DNA from: Thunnus maccoyii
Lineage: Eukaryota > Chordata > Actinopteri > Scombriformes > Scombridae
Assembly: GCF_910596095.1 (NCBI RefSeq)
Contig: NC_056533.1
Location: 7,165,001-7,229,000 of the forward strand
Direction of reading: 5' to 3'
Length of the DNA: 64,000 nt
Positions within the stretch are counted from its first letter, which is position 1, and every line of letters starts with the position of its first letter. Under the pieces are notes generated by a model. The model saw only the letters and a list, made by a program, of their open reading frames with translations. It did not search any database and had not been told where the DNA came from. The translations under genes were made by a program, and so were the position numbers. This document shows positions 33,617 to 47,027 of this stretch, piece by piece.

Positions 33617-36600
33617 GGCATTGTAGTCTATAACTTTGCCTACTGTTGGAAAATTTCAAGGAAACACGTTTATTGCAAATTAAGTCTAATATGTAAGGAG
33701 GGATGTGATGACTTCTACAGTTTCAACAGCCATGTTCATATTCAGCCTGTCATTAGGTCATCATTCAGTAATAGGCTGCCTATAGTGAGAACAGTTGTAT
33801 TAACCAGCTCTAAAATATTTATTTCATCGTAGCCACAAAATGGTCTGGGGCAGGTTACAGGTGAAAGACAAACGGGCATAAATGACCAACTGACAGTTTT
33901 GGCGTCTGCAGATATTTTTGTAAACAATCTGTTATTGGTATCAAGAATTTTCATGAGTGTATCTCTCACTTTTTTTGTCTGTTTTGACTGCTGCGTGTAT
34001 GCAAATGATGTGCTGTGATGCGTCTGTATGCAAACGATGTACAATAATTCATTGCGCGCATAGCAGTTATTTGCATCTGACGCATTCAGGTCACTGCAGT
34101 AGTACTCAAGAAATTCATCTGAACCAGTGATATTAGTTAATAAATGACACTTTCATTTCATTATTCTCATTCAGGCAGAAGACTGTAAGATGCTTCCAAA
34201 ATAATGCAGTTAACTTTTTTTTAAGTTAAAGAGCTGCTTTCTCTCACACTTTTATCCGGTGATAGTGACCTACAGGCCACTACAGACACTGAACTACTGA
34301 ACTAAGAGACTAAAATAGTGTCTTCTTTTCTATTCATTCAACCAAGAATCGATGTGCAATCAAATCATGAGATTCCCAAAGAATCCTCCCTCTAATTCCT
34401 GAAGACTTTGAGGCTGAGACTAACCAGCCCTCCTCCTGTTCCAGGAGTACCTGCTGAGCAGAACAGAGTTAACAGAAATGTTGAAGTCTGCTTTGTCTGT
34501 CACAGTAATTAAATGGAACTGAGTGGTAATTTTATATAGTAAAACTCCCATCTTGACAAAGGGTGAAAAATGCAATTTTTATTGTGTAAAAATGATGTGT
34601 AGCAGGAAAGCAACTATCTATATTGGCAGTATTGATGATGTGTGAACAATGGTGACATCACGCTGGTCAGGGTGGAGGATGGGCTATACTGATCCAGCAG
34701 CAGATTTCTTCACACTCCGTCCAAAACACTGCACATATTTGTCACAATGTCCCTTTAGGTTGCTGGTTTTACCATTTCCCATTACATGTACCAGTGGCAA
34801 TCTGGGAGATCCCCAAAGATTTTCATTTAAATAAATGTCTGTTAAGTCACTATCACTGAATGATGTAACACTATGGTGGCTGAGCCCATGGACTGCTGAT
34901 GAACGCTCTTGCATTTTCAGTATTATGATTATTATAAACCAGGTGTCAGTGGCAACTTTCCCAAGATGCATTCAAATCACAAGCAGCGCAGTTGATGCAT
35001 TTTCCATCATCCAGTGTTTGATCCACCAGAGAGGGAAGCTAATGCAACAGACTCACTCTTCAATTCGCTTGTGTGTGTGCTCTTTACTTTTTTCCTGGTC
35101 TCTGCTAGCATGACGTCACACAGCAACACAGTTGGTTCCCTTGGAAGAGGTCCAAAAACACACCTGCAATTACAGTTTATCACCATATGGTGCCGCCACA
35201 GACAACGAAACACACCTTCAAACACATCTTAACCTGAACTCCAGTGTTTTAACCTGTTTGGCATAGCGCCATGCTTACATCCCTTATCAGTCATTCATCC
35301 TGTGGAGAGCCCTGCACTGTGAAAAGAAAGGTTGGAATAATGTTAGACTTTCAACAGAATCATAGTGGATGTTTAATAGCTTATGAAATAATTGTTGAAT
35401 AACGGTTTAATCCAAAGAATAGATCTGCGGGGTTGTGACAGAAGGTGCAAAAAATCCTGTTTGTTGTGTTGTATTAACTGCCTTTGTTAATGTGTCAGAG
35501 GTTATCGGTCAACATTGCTAATATGGACGACCTCACTAGTGATTAATTTATCCTCTCACTCCATTTTTCCAAAGACGCAGACCCCAGACCCAGAAGTGAT
35601 CCTGTGCAACAACACAAAGCTGCTGCGGGAGCGTCTGAGCATATCTGGGGAGAGAGCCGGGGAAGAGCACCGGGAGCAGGAAGATGACTACGTCTACGAT
35701 CTTTACTACCAGGAAACAGTCACACCCGGATGGATCCAGGACATCCTGTCTGTCAGGGCCTACGCTGATGAGGGAGAACTGGTGTGTGTGGATGGATGGG
35801 CGGACAGATGAATGAGTGCTGAAATCGGAGTGAGTGAATGAATAAATGGGTGAAGTAGAGGGTAGACATGGGGGAGGTTCACACCTGTCACTACTAGATT
35901 CCTGTGAAATGTGTATTTGGATAAATGAGCAAGAGTCAGCTGGCATGCAGCTGCTCTTCACTTTATTACAGTCTCATGCTCAACAGGTGACTCACAGGTT
36001 TGGACAATGGAACAAAATGATCGCCCTCTAGTGGTCATTCAGGGTTATGTATAAACCATGTGACTGTATCTTTATTATTAACAGTGCCTCAGAAGACACT
36101 AAAACCAATAATGAATCAACAAAAACAAGGCTATCACATAAATGGGTCTTTGTTTATCTCAGGTGCCCGACCTTGTGGTTCATGAAGAGGAGGTGTATGA
36201 AGATGATGACGACGAGAACGAAGAAGGCAACTGGAGGAATGACTACCCTGATGAGGAGAGTGACTCAGACAGCGACAGAGAGGAGCGCTACGGTGGTACG
36301 TCCTCATGCTGCTTCACTTGTTTGTCAGTTATATAAGACTGTAGGTTTGAACCCAGTATCACCACAGACTGTGAACGTAGACTGAGTAATGCTACGCTCG
36401 TATTATGTGGCAGTACGTTACACTACGCTTCTGTCATACTGAAAGCTAGTGTGATGTCAGCTCAGGTGTACTGTGTTGGTGCTGTTTGCTTTGCAGCTAT
36501 GACATTAGTTTGGTTTCACACTGCAATGTCCATTTTAAACAAGGCCAGATAGAGTGTTTCAGTTACTTGCAAAATAGTCTTAAAAACCAACATGAAAAAT

Positions 36601-37265
36601 AATTGATAAGATTGTGGCTCATGATCCTGCCTGGAAAAATTCTGATGATATTTTTACCAATCGCCCACCCCTACGTTCCACCGTCACATTAATGCTCGTC
36701 ACTTAAGGTGAATTTTCCAATAAAATATCTAACTAGCAACCCTATTGGTTGGTAAACCCAGCAGCCTGTTCCACAAGCTTCCCATACTGCCATTCTGATT
36801 TCACAAGATCCCCATATCTCCATTAACACTAAATCTAAAAAGGACAAAAGTAGACAGGAGTGCTCCGTGAACACCTTGTCTCCGTTTTGTTCCTTTTTGT
36901 TCACATTATGAGACGTGTCAGGCAAGTCCCGACACATCTCAGCCACTTATAAGACCGAGATATGAACCATTAATAACCGACAGATCATCACAGAAGTGTG
37001 AGTGTGCCTGGAGAGACAGCGATGACTGTTCCCAATAATCACTTCAGTTACAACATGCTTCCAAATGCCATTTAACCGTCCCTCCAGTCACTCATTGGCT
37101 GATGTCGCTCTGCCTTGTGTGTGTGTGTGTGCAGGTTACTGGGAGGAGGAGCACTCGTACAGCCGGAGGAGCTGGGAGCGCTACCAGAGGGAAGTGCTGC
37201 ATGAGCGTGGTGAAGATGACGACGACGATGATGATGATGATGGGAACAAATATGATTCCGATTGA
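30519..37265 (+). CDS. slc7a6os: SLC7A6OS, Iwr1-family RNA polymerase II nuclear import factor (329 aa)
   Basis: Five coding exons: 30519-30707, 31524-31853, 35575-35781, 36163-36295 and 37135-37265, in frame (990 nt including stop). The start ATGGATCC is followed by the family N-terminus TILRVKRKRGTDPADALLLA. A variable middle with REERYRILSS follows, then the conserved Iwr1 block DDYVYDLYYQE and GWIQDILSVRAYADEGEL, and a very acidic C-terminus with a nine-residue Asp run just before GNKYDSD. In yeast the homologue Iwr1 binds assembled RNA polymerase II and supplies the nuclear localisation signal; the basic N-terminal KRKR and acidic tail fit that. It is close to the usual family length. 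It converges on slc7a6, as the name 'opposite strand' implies. The third exon could also start six bases later at a second AG. Confidence 0.95.
32411..32450. repeat. 17-bp perfect hairpin in slc7a6os intron 2
   Basis: TACACACAATACGGTGC at 32411-32427 and its exact reverse complement at 32434-32450, separated by ATTCAG. Confidence 0.9.
32531..32555. repeat. (ATG)n microsatellite
   Basis: Eight consecutive ATG/GAT trinucleotides in slc7a6os intron 2. Confidence 0.9.
33566..33615. repeat. (GT)n microsatellite
   Basis: About 24 uninterrupted GT dinucleotides in slc7a6os intron 2. Confidence 0.95.
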
Positions 37266-37591
37266 TCTACCCCTTTAACCCATCTGTCTGTGGATCCCCT
37301 TTTCATGAATAACACCGTACTCCATAGACCTCTGTGTAGGGAAAACAAAACATCAGAAAGGCACTTATGTGTAGCACTCATCACTGTTTAATAATGAGGT
37401 CCAATAACAATCCCCTATGCATCAAAACAATACATTCTATGTGCCAATGTTAAAAATTGTGACTGAACCACAGAGCATTTAGTCCTCTCACTGTTCAGAG
37501 AATTGCACACGTACCCTACATCAGGTCCATCCCTCTCTTTGCTACACAGATGTTGAAGGAGCAGGTGTTATTTCCAGCAGGACCCAGTGTC

Positions 37592-37680
37592 TTTTTTTTT
37601 TTTTTTTTTTTTTTAAATCTGTGGTGGAGTGAATTTGTGTGTGTGTGTGTGTGTGTGTGGGTGTTTGTTCAAAGTGGATG
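37592..37680. repeat. Poly(T) and (GT)n in the slc7a6os 3' UTR
   Basis: A T run of about 23 bases is followed by a GT microsatellite, both inside the presumed 3' UTR. Confidence 0.85.
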
Positions 37681-38018
37681 TGTGTGTGTTAGAAATGTTG
37701 CACATCAGTGTGATTTGCCTCGTATGCTTTGTGCTGTTAACACTTCTGTTAGTGAGACGTCTCGGGCCGCGTGTGGTTGCAATTTAGGGTGTTTGCATTT
37801 TGTGCATGGTAGTGCGTGTACGTACAATTGTGTGTTAGATTTTGCATAATGTGAAAGCGTGGTGCATAATTTTTTTTTTTGTTGTGGGTGTGTGAGTTTG
37901 GTTCAGAAATTCTCCCTTTTTGAAATTCCGATTGTTTCTCTTGAATGCTTGTTGAATTAAAAAAAATACAACTTTTTTTTTGTAAATATGTAGATGTGTA
38001 TAAAAAGAAAGCTTTCAA

Positions 38019-38024
38019 AATAAA
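38019..38024 (+). terminator. Candidate poly(A) signal of slc7a6os
   Basis: AATAAA lies 754 bases after the stop, followed within 30 bases by a T-rich stretch. Composition changes after it. Confidence 0.6.
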
Positions 38025-39725
38025 TGGAAAACATCTGGATGTCATTTATTCCTGCATAATAAACATACAGACTGGTTAATTTACATATTAGTTGCACAAA
38101 CCTGCTGGATAGATCAGTTTACAGAATGAACACAGGATGTAATTCAATATCCAACAAAAGTAAACAGTGCTATGATCCACAACTTTAGAGGTCTATATGT
38201 TTCACAGATGAGAGACTCGTTGGAAGTGCTGGCCTGATGTTGCCTGCTCATTTTCCCAAGGCTGGAATAGTCTTCTTTTTATGATTGACAGTCAACGTCC
38301 CAGAGGTCACAATAGGAAATCAGTACCAGTTGGTCCAAAATTGTCAGAGATGCATAAGTTGTTTGAGCAGAACTGTCCTAACCTGGTCATCAAAGCTTTC
38401 AGTTCCATTAATGTTTTAAAGTTTATGAATGGTGCAAAACGACGCACTAGGTTCAAATCAAGAGCTTTTAAGTTTGATTTCTGTCTTTTGAATAATTCAA
38501 AATGTTTTCAGTCTTGATCTGTTGGCATGAACCTCGTCATACAAATGCTAATTAATTTAATATTTATATATTAATTTTAGTTTTTCTCCTCATCAAATTG
38601 TATCCAGATTCATGAATGAAATGACAAGAATTGGATGTAAACTGCAAGTGTAGAAAAAAAAAGGTTGTAAATGGTGATTTCATTCACTCTCAAATGACAA
38701 CTCACAGGAGTGAGTGTAGGAGGCTCCACAAGTATCTCAAGTCCTCTGACTGAAGCCAAACCAAGCAGTGATTCAGAGATAGTTGACGATACTTGAAAAT
38801 GTGGGACAGGATTTGTAAATGCTGCACAACTGGACGTGATTTATAAATACAAAACAAAACTACGTTAATGCTATTTTGTCCAAAGTCTGAACATCTGTTG
38901 ATATCTCCAATAGTTGGGCAAATTGAAAACTGTAAAGAATTAGAATAAATTGATTTAGTGCTACGCAGTTTAAAGCAAAGCTACAGTTGCCTATAGTGTT
39001 GGACTGGATCTTGCAGACATTTAACTCACCCCGCCAAAATGCTTGAAACATTCACCAGTCATTAAACATAATGGAAAAGAACCAAATGCTCTGTTTCAAA
39101 CATGTAGCATCAAGAATAATAATATGGGCAACGTAGCAGCAGACAAATATTTTCTTCCCTTTTTTTCATTCAGGAAGTGAACATGAACATATTTCTTACA
39201 ATAAATCCTCTGGTTAGATTAAGTACTTTCTCCTGCTCACATATACTGCACACAATCCCATCCCTCTGATAAAACATCCATTTGACAGCATATAGTTGCA
39301 TCATTATCAGGTCCCTGTAAAATCTCACAGGCGCATACTGCTCAAAAAGCATATTTACAATTAACTGTTGAACTAACAAGGCAAATCATTTATAATGGAG
39401 GTCATTAAATAGTGTGAATTTAAACTGTATGTAACAATATCCACTATATGGAGTATAACACTATAACAGCATCTGTGCCTTAGGTAAAAATTCCTTGACT
39501 GTCCTTGAATTTCAGTGTGAATCTGCGAGTGAACATGTGCGTCAATGGCAGCGTTGTCAGTGTTGTAAACAAGTCAGTTAAGTCTGAAAGCTTTGACGTA
39601 GTGTACAGTACAATAAAAAAAAAAGTCATAGATCCTTTATTTTCCCCCCTCACAGCAGCATCCCTTGTCTGGTCCCCCTGGTGGCTGTGAGGCTGCAGAG
39701 GCTTCTGGGTAAAGTGTTCGGAGTG
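38025..39725. other. Tail-to-tail interval between slc7a6os and slc7a6
   Basis: No gene is recognised. On the minus strand, an AATAAA (complement at 39637-39642) lies only 84 bases past the slc7a6 stop, and further sites may extend that 3' UTR. The two 3' UTRs may approach or overlap, but the sequence does not settle this. Confidence 0.5.
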
Positions 39726-42700
39726 CTATTCACTTTTGTCCATCTCTGTCAGTACACAGTAGCAGCTGTACTGGGTGAAATGAGTCAGAGAACCTGCAGT
39801 GACAGACAATAACATGTTGTTGAGGGTAAGAAATAACCAATATGACACAAGTGTCTTGAGATACAGGATGTGGGGTAGACTCACGCAGTAGCTTAGTGAT
39901 GATAGGCGGTCGTTTGGACTCGGGGAGATAGACGCCTAGGAAGTAGACAGGTACACCTGACAGGGCGATGGCAATGCCAATTAAAGAGTTGAGGGTGTCG
40001 CTGTAGAGAGGCACGGCCACCAGGAACACCGCACACATACAGAAGACCACCGGATACAATAACGTCAGCTGCAGAGAGAGAAATGAGGAGGGAAACCGTG
40101 AGCCACAGAAACAGCAAAAAACTTTCTGTTGATTTATTTGTACTACGTGGAAAGATTCTGCTGTATTTTAGTTATTTGTTTTACTATTTCTTTTTATAGT
40201 TTAGTTGGTGTCACATTCCATAAAAACTTTTAAGGGGCGGCTGTGGCTCAGAGTTAGAGCGGGTCGTCCACCAATCAGAAGGTCGGTGGTTTGATCCCCG
40301 GCTCCTGCAGTCTGCATGCTGAAGTGTCCTTGGGCAAGATACTGAACCCCAAATTGCTCCTGATGGCTGTGCTATGGATGTGTGAGTGTGTGTGAGTACA
40401 TTAGGTTCTCCTCCTGATATGCACCTTTACCACTGAGCTCTGTTTTGTACATAAAAAAATGAACGTGTAGAAGTAAAGTGCACATAGCGATGCAGAATGT
40501 CACTATTTTCATTTTATTCATCTGTGATTCTTAGCAGCAGTTCATACTGACAGATCAGGTGTATTTAATATACAGTACAACATGCCAGTAGAAGCTACAA
40601 ACCGATGTCACATTTCTTCAGTGTAGAAACTTTCATGTACTCCACAGACAATCATTAGTGATATCTGTATTAATCATGATGGCTGCTGTGCCATGAAGGC
40701 CAATGTAATACAGTAATCAATTAATTTGATTCATTACAGCTTGTATGGCTGTAGATTAATATCAATAACAATGAGTCTCTCTTTTTATTAACATCCAAAT
40801 GTTGCTTTTCTTTCTGTTTACAGTATGCAGCAGCTTACTGAAGAGTTTTAATGTTTAAGTGATAATCTGCTGTTTTCAGCTATTTCATTGCTGAATCCTT
40901 CTGTAATCTCAGTTTTTACAATATTCTAGACAATGAAAATAACTGAAACTCATACAGTATATGTAGGGTTTGAATCATTCTGACTCTGAACAGGTGTATT
41001 GCTGGGGACCCAAGGAAGTGCAGTGTCGAGTGCGAGCTCTGTATAACTGAATCATTATTAAGAATTATCACATTTTGACAGAGCGTTTCTCTTTTACCTG
41101 GCGCAGCTTTTCTAGCCTTTGGTTTAACAGCCCAGGAAATTCACAGACCAACTGCATGTGTTGTAAATCATAAACATGATGCTACTCAGCCAATCAAATC
41201 TGTGCATTCCCATAAGCACTGTGACTGAGACACACACACACGGGAACTTGAAATTTTTACTCTAAGAGTACTTTATTATTTATAATAATAATTTTTATCC
41301 GTTAAAGTAACAATAACAGACGCCAAGCAATCCACACATTTTCAAGAGGCACTGCACCAGTTAAACCTCGATTTCAGAACATAGCCTAGTTGTGATTGGC
41401 TGGTCTTACCTTGAGAGGTCTGGGTCGGTCAGGCTCCTTCCAGCGGAGGTAGATCTGTCCGGCGATGGACAGTCCCATGAAAAACCAGTAGCTGAAGCTG
41501 TAGTAGTTGATCAGTTGAAAGACATCTTCCACCGTCAGGTAGATCAGTGACATGATGCACTAAACGGTGGATGGATGGAGAAACAATGAGAAATTACATA
41601 ACTGAGGTGTTTGATCAAATTTAATTTTACTCTTTCACCTTAATGAAAAATGTGTTTGTTTCCAGCATGGAGAGCAAAGATTTAAAACTTTTTGTAATTT
41701 AAAATTAGTGCAGTTTCACACAATCAGCCCATTTATGAGGAGGAGACTCTACTCTACTGTTAACAACCACTACAAAAATGGAAGATTCCTGTACTTCCTC
41801 CACTATACTTTACATGTAATTGATCCGTATTCATACATTGAAGATGAGAGCAGGGATCGGAGTGAATCTCTGTATGTGGATCATGGACAGAGCGTCTGGA
41901 AGGTGACCCTCACGAGAGCCCACAAAGAACAACCTGAACACAACAAACATGCATTAAGATGCATACCATGACGCCATTCTAAGAGCTGGACTTTTATGCT
42001 GCAAATGAATCACAACAAAGCAGCAAGACTGGATTAATAATCATTATAAAACAACCACTGCAGATTTTTTGCAACTCTAACTGATGCTTTAGTGTTCTAC
42101 CTGGATGCAGCTATAATGGAGGCGTTGAGGCCTCCATAGCAGGACAGAGCCACAGCGATGGGGATGGTCCAGCTCATCACACCAAGCGTATGATCTGCAA
42201 ACGTCTGATTCAGACACACAAAGTGCTTTAGCGAGTGCGTTTTCAGCTACTAACACACACATGCATCTTGTCATCCATCTCAGTCCTTCTGTGCTGCTGT
42301 CACACTCACCACTGCCACTGCGTCACTAGCCAGTATAGCACTGATGTCCAAAATAGCATAGTAGGCCACATTAGTCAGGATGTAGATGATGGTGACGATG
42401 GGCATAGAGATGGCGATGGCCAGCGGCAGGTTCCTGTAGCACAAGGTTGTTGGATTATAATCAACCTCTGGAGTTATTTGGTGGCTCCAGGAGTCAAAAA
42501 AAAAAGAAATGTTACCTCTCAGGGTTTTTGATCTCCTCTGTGACAAAGTTGAGGGTGTCCCAGCCGGAGTAGGAGAAGAGGGCAGAGTAGAGCGCCAGCG
42601 CGATGTCGCCGGGATCTGTAGACGATCCGTGAAAGGCGGATTCAAAGTTGGTTGTGTAACCTGAGACAGAGACACAACATTTAAATGAGCAATCTGGGAC

Positions 42701-44025
42701 ATTTTATAACATCAACAAAATGACTGTGGGTTTATTTTCTTAAGTCATAGAGATCTCAAACTCCTTATATAGGCAGTTTGGTCTGTACTGTTTCAGCAAC
42801 TGGTTTTCAGCCATGACAATATGCCAAAAAAATGGCGCTCTCCCTCTCACACAGACAAACACACATGCACGCACAAGCTGTCCACATGCTCGTGCATGTA
42901 TGCAACAATTAGCTCACAGAGGGTTTGCCTATTAAGACTGAATATGGTTCATGTCACCAAATATTTCAATACAGACTGATAAAGTCTTATTCCTTTTTTG
43001 TATGACAGTGCAACATCATTTAAAATATGTCCAAGTGATCCAAAACCCATCAATTCTCCTCTCACATCACAAATCCTTTTTTTTTTTTTTTTTTGTTGCC
43101 ACAAACAAAAAGCTGTGTGGGCCACAGATGATCACAGTGCAGGTGGGTGAGTGAGAGTAGGTGAGATTGTGGAGGAGAAGACATGTTGGCTGGTGTGGTT
43201 GAGCTTATCCATGCCCTAGATCTTTCCTTTTAACCGTGTTGAAGCAAACAACAGCACTGCAGCACTCCTGACAGTTATGAGCACTGTCATGACACCGCTC
43301 ACCCTGACACAGCTTGACGATTCCGGTGACGATGATGACGATGAGGGCCGCCACCTTGGCGTAGGTGAAAATGTCCTGCACGCGGGTGCCCCACTTAACA
43401 TAGGCGGAGTTGATGAATGTCAGTAGGCCTGGGGTGAGAGAGAGAGAGAGGAAGGTTGCACAGATGTTAAAGATATTGTGTCTTGTCTTGTAAGAACAAG
43501 CTAGAGTGACGTGTGCAGACGGCAGTGGGACTTACATATACATGCTGCAGCGATGAGTCTGGCTGCTGAATAGGGTGGTTCACATGTTGGGAAGAGCGGC
43601 TGTACCAGGTAGTTTGCGAACGTAATGGCTATGACCGCCTGGCTGGTGGGCTCAATAATCAACAAAGATGTCCACAAGCGGATAAAGGCAATGAAGCCAC
43701 CGAATGACTCCAGGATGTATGCATAGGAGGCCCCTGATTTGGTGATGGTGGTGCCCAGTTCAGCGTAGCAGAGGGCCCCCACCACAGAGAACAGGCCCCC
43801 AATGACCCAGATGACTAGCGACAGCCCGTAAGAGGCACTATAGATTAGCACGCCCTTGGGGGAGACGAAGATGCCAGAGCCGATCATATTACCTACGATC
43901 AGGCTGACTCCGTTGAGCAGCGATATCTCTTTTTTAAGCTGCATGCTCTCCTTGGGCGGCTCCAGCAGCTGGGAAGAGTGGTCGGCACTGCCGTTCATCT
44001 TCCTGGAGTCTTCACGGTCGGTCAT
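39726..44025 (-). CDS. slc7a6: SLC7A6, y+LAT2 light-chain amino-acid exchanger (495 aa)
   Basis: Nine coding exons on the minus strand, 5' to 3': 44025-43536, 43428-43303, 42660-42516, 42433-42310, 42204-42101, 41933-41837, 41559-41410, 40068-39885, 39793-39726 (1488 nt, in frame). The protein is a 12-TM APC-superfamily transporter with the GSGIF substrate motif at 49-53, VSPKG next, and the Cys-Val-type loop KLCQG conserved in LAT light chains. It also has [40 protein letters not shown] and [17 protein letters not shown]-type segments. Known y+L members pair by a disulphide with SLC3A2 and exchange cationic amino acids for neutral ones plus Na+ at the plasma membrane. The choice of SLC7A6 over SLC7A7 rests on the neighbouring slc7a6os. 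The C-terminal tail after KLLR is divergent. Confidence 0.93.
40233..40475 (+). mobile_element. tRNA-derived SINE in a slc7a6 intron
   Basis: It begins GGGGCGGCTGTGGCTCAGAG with an A-box-like TGGCTCAGAGTTAG and a B-box-like GGTTTGATCCC at about 40289. It continues with GTCCTTGGGCAAGATACTGA and CCCCAAATTGCTCCTGATGG, the body of an abundant fish SINE. The 3' end is approximate. It is antisense to slc7a6. Confidence 0.8.
43077..43094. repeat. Poly(T) tract in a slc7a6 intron
   Basis: A homopolymer of about 18 T, directly visible. Confidence 0.85.
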
Positions 44026-47000
44026 AGTGCCGTTGTGTCGGGGCTGAACCAGCGGGAAGTGAGGACCAGCTGTGGACGCTACAGGCCCTGCTCCCTTTCT
44101 GGCAACCTCTGGAACAACCTGTCCAACACATTCAGGAGAAACAAGTTAGTTTGAGTCAGAATGAGAAGAGGAGGGCGTTTAAAATGTACCTGAAACAAAT
44201 GACTACAAACAAACCAACTCAAAATGTGAATATTGGGGCTGATAATGTCGTTATGAAAGGACATGTGGCAAAATGTAAATACGGCAAGTCATCAACAAAA
44301 CATCAGTGAAAAACATCTGTATTATTTTCAGGAACACATAAACTAAATTAGATCTCCTTTTTTTTAAATAAATGACATTGTCTATGATTTGTTTTGCCTG
44401 TTTGACAAAGAATGAACTGATAACAAGCTAAAAATCTACTTCCATCACCAGATTTCTGCCACAACAACCCTCCCCCCACCTCCTCTCTGCTTTTATATGG
44501 CAAGACAGCCCAGTGGGTCACAAACTGGCAGTCATGGTTAGCTGAACAGACATGAGGAAAACACCTCAAAATGTCTTTTCATTTCAATTATTAGAGTTAA
44601 AACATTACTGATGACCATATTTAAAAGACTGTCATGTCTCATAGCTCACACAAAAAAACAAGACATACCTCCTTTACAATCTCATGTTTGCCAGGTGATC
44701 ACATGCTATCAGTTGAAGTTATTAAGGAACATGTATTTGTGATATTGGGCTGCAGATGTACTCTGATAACAAGCTGAACTATCAGTTGAGACTTGTAGAG
44801 AGATGAAGTGACATGTAGATGAGCAGGTTAGAAGTGCAGTGCTGTATGTAACGTACTGTAGGTGTGGAATGTACAATCTACAGTTAAATAAGACACATAT
44901 AAATCAGACTGAAGGCTCTGCTATCACAGAGTGCTCCGGTGCTCGCTTGTTGTCTGTGTGCATGTGAGCTGCATGCTTCAGTTCAATCATTAGGCATCTG
45001 TTCCACATGCGCAAACTCACCGCAGCACCACCTGTTTATCTGCTGGTAAACACACCGATCAATGACTCAGACAACAACAACACCGCTGTTAACGAGAATT
45101 ACTCAGCAGACACCCTACCATACACATCAGTAACACAGCAGTAACAGAGTTTGTGTGAAGCCTAGATGAAAGCAACAGCTCGTGTTACGTGCTCGGTGCG
45201 CAGGTGATGGTGGTGTGAGGGTTTATCTATGTATGTGTGAACTCAAGTGTGTGAGGCTGTGAAATGTGGCGACCGTTCAACTCTTTGTTAACGGTCGTGA
45301 GGAAGACGTAGCACGCTGTGAGTGTGATGTACAGTAAACTTTGTAATCAGGAAATCAGAGCGGAAGCAATTTATTTATTATTTGACTGACAGAAGATGAA
45401 CTGGTTTCAGCTACAAACTACATAGATCGTTTTGTAGCTTTATTAGTCTCTTATGTCCTAGAAAGTGAGTTATTTAGCATCTGTGGCTGCGTGCTATATG
45501 AGAGCTGTTTACACACTCACACAGTAACCAGAGACAGGCCCAGTATAGGAGGAGCCACAGCCAGGTAAACATGACAGAGAGCTCCACATAATGACAACTA
45601 ATCATCTACTCCTCTGCTCTTCTTTTTCAAATCTGTGACACTGACACAACCCCCCCTCCCCCCCGCCCCCCCCGCCCCAACTAGAAACAACTAGAAACCA
45701 ACTCTGTTTTCAAACACAAATGTCATTTACATGAATCACAACAACCACTGATAACTGTTTCAGAATTGGATGGATTGTATCCAACGTGCTCCACAAGCAA
45801 GTTTACATTTCAGCATTCAACTTGAAATGTGTAACTGTGTCAGCTTCTACAAGCCTTAACTGTTCACGCTATACACATTATATTCTAATAGGCATCTATC
45901 ATATATGAATAGACATCAATGGATGTGGAATGCTCTGCTTACAAATGTCATAGGCTGAAGTTTATGGAACAAGATTGTGATAAAAATGTGGATAAATCCT
46001 TTCAGCGAGTAAAGGGAGGGTGGTGATGAGTTATCTCTGCTGCTACCATCGATCTGATGACCTAAACCAACCAGGATGAGCTCATTTCAGTTTTTAAGGC
46101 TGGACCAGCAGGGATCGGTCTATTTACTGATATGATATAAGATTTATGTTAAGTGAGTCGTGTCTGTCACATTAGAATGAACATGATTATAAGAGATAAA
46201 CATCTTTAACAAAGCCCGACCGGCGTCTCCGTAGTGAAGGAAACAGTGTCAAGTTATACTGAATTACAAAACCTGACTTCCGTATAAGACTTTCAAAATA
46301 AAGCCACAATCATATGTTGTCGTAGTTTCTGAGGAAAATGTTTCGTGTCTTACTGAATATGTAAAGATAATTTCACCTGTATAAACCAAAACCACATAAC
46401 GTTGTATCACATATAACCCATGCAGGGCACGAGGCAACCGGAGATATAGCGGAGCCCCGTTAAAATAGTAAAACGGGTAAATATGGCAAAAAATGAGAAT
46501 AAAGCACGTAGCGTCGTTTTTCTGTTAACAGACAGTTATAATACACATAATAATACAATAAACATCAGGCAGGGATAATAACTTCATAATAATGACAGTG
46601 CTAGCATTACAAACTATCTTACTCTATGTAAAGGACCAGTTCGCTTAACGTCAGTAACGTCAGGTAAGCTGATTCTTTGTTCTGACTCGTAGCTAATGTT
46701 TCCGCAGCTTTGATTCCTACATATGCAACCCAGAGAAAATATCTGCATTCACCTCACTTTTAATGTTTGTGACAGAATACACAAAGCGAAAAACTGCTCA
46801 TTCTGGCTTTCATTTTGAACGCGAAACTGCTCACCTCCGGTATTATCGCGGCTATCTGCGGTTAGCTTGTCGCGGCTCCCCAAAAAACAAATAAAAACGG
46901 GACTTCCCTTTTGTCCCGCAGGTAGCTCTGTCCTCGACGAATACACGAATGTCGTTCTTGCTGTAGCACAAAACGTTATTGCTGAGCGGCAACGGTTTCA

Positions 47001-47027
47001 GAGTGGGTTTTCCAGTCTTACCTGTGC
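44026..47027 (-). other. 5' UTR and long leader intron of slc7a6
   Basis: On the minus strand the coding exon is preceded by a 5' UTR with an acceptor GTTGGACAG|GTTGTTCC (exon from about 44118). A matching donor AGCACAG|GTAAGACTGG lies at about 47028. The 2.9-kb span between them is a non-coding intron without any other gene. Confidence 0.55.
45650..45678. repeat. C-rich tract (G-quadruplex motif on the minus strand)
   Basis: Four or more runs of 4-9 C separated by single T or G. The slc7a6 transcript strand therefore carries matching G runs inside the leader intron. Confidence 0.8.

Noticed and set aside
35000-35232. Overlapping frames on both strands in slc7a6os intron 2
   Set aside because: No recognisable domain and no need for an extra exon: the five-exon slc7a6os model is in frame without them.
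40233-40310. Possible tRNA gene
   Set aside because: A- and B-box-like motifs are present, but the acceptor stem does not close and the sequence continues into a SINE body.
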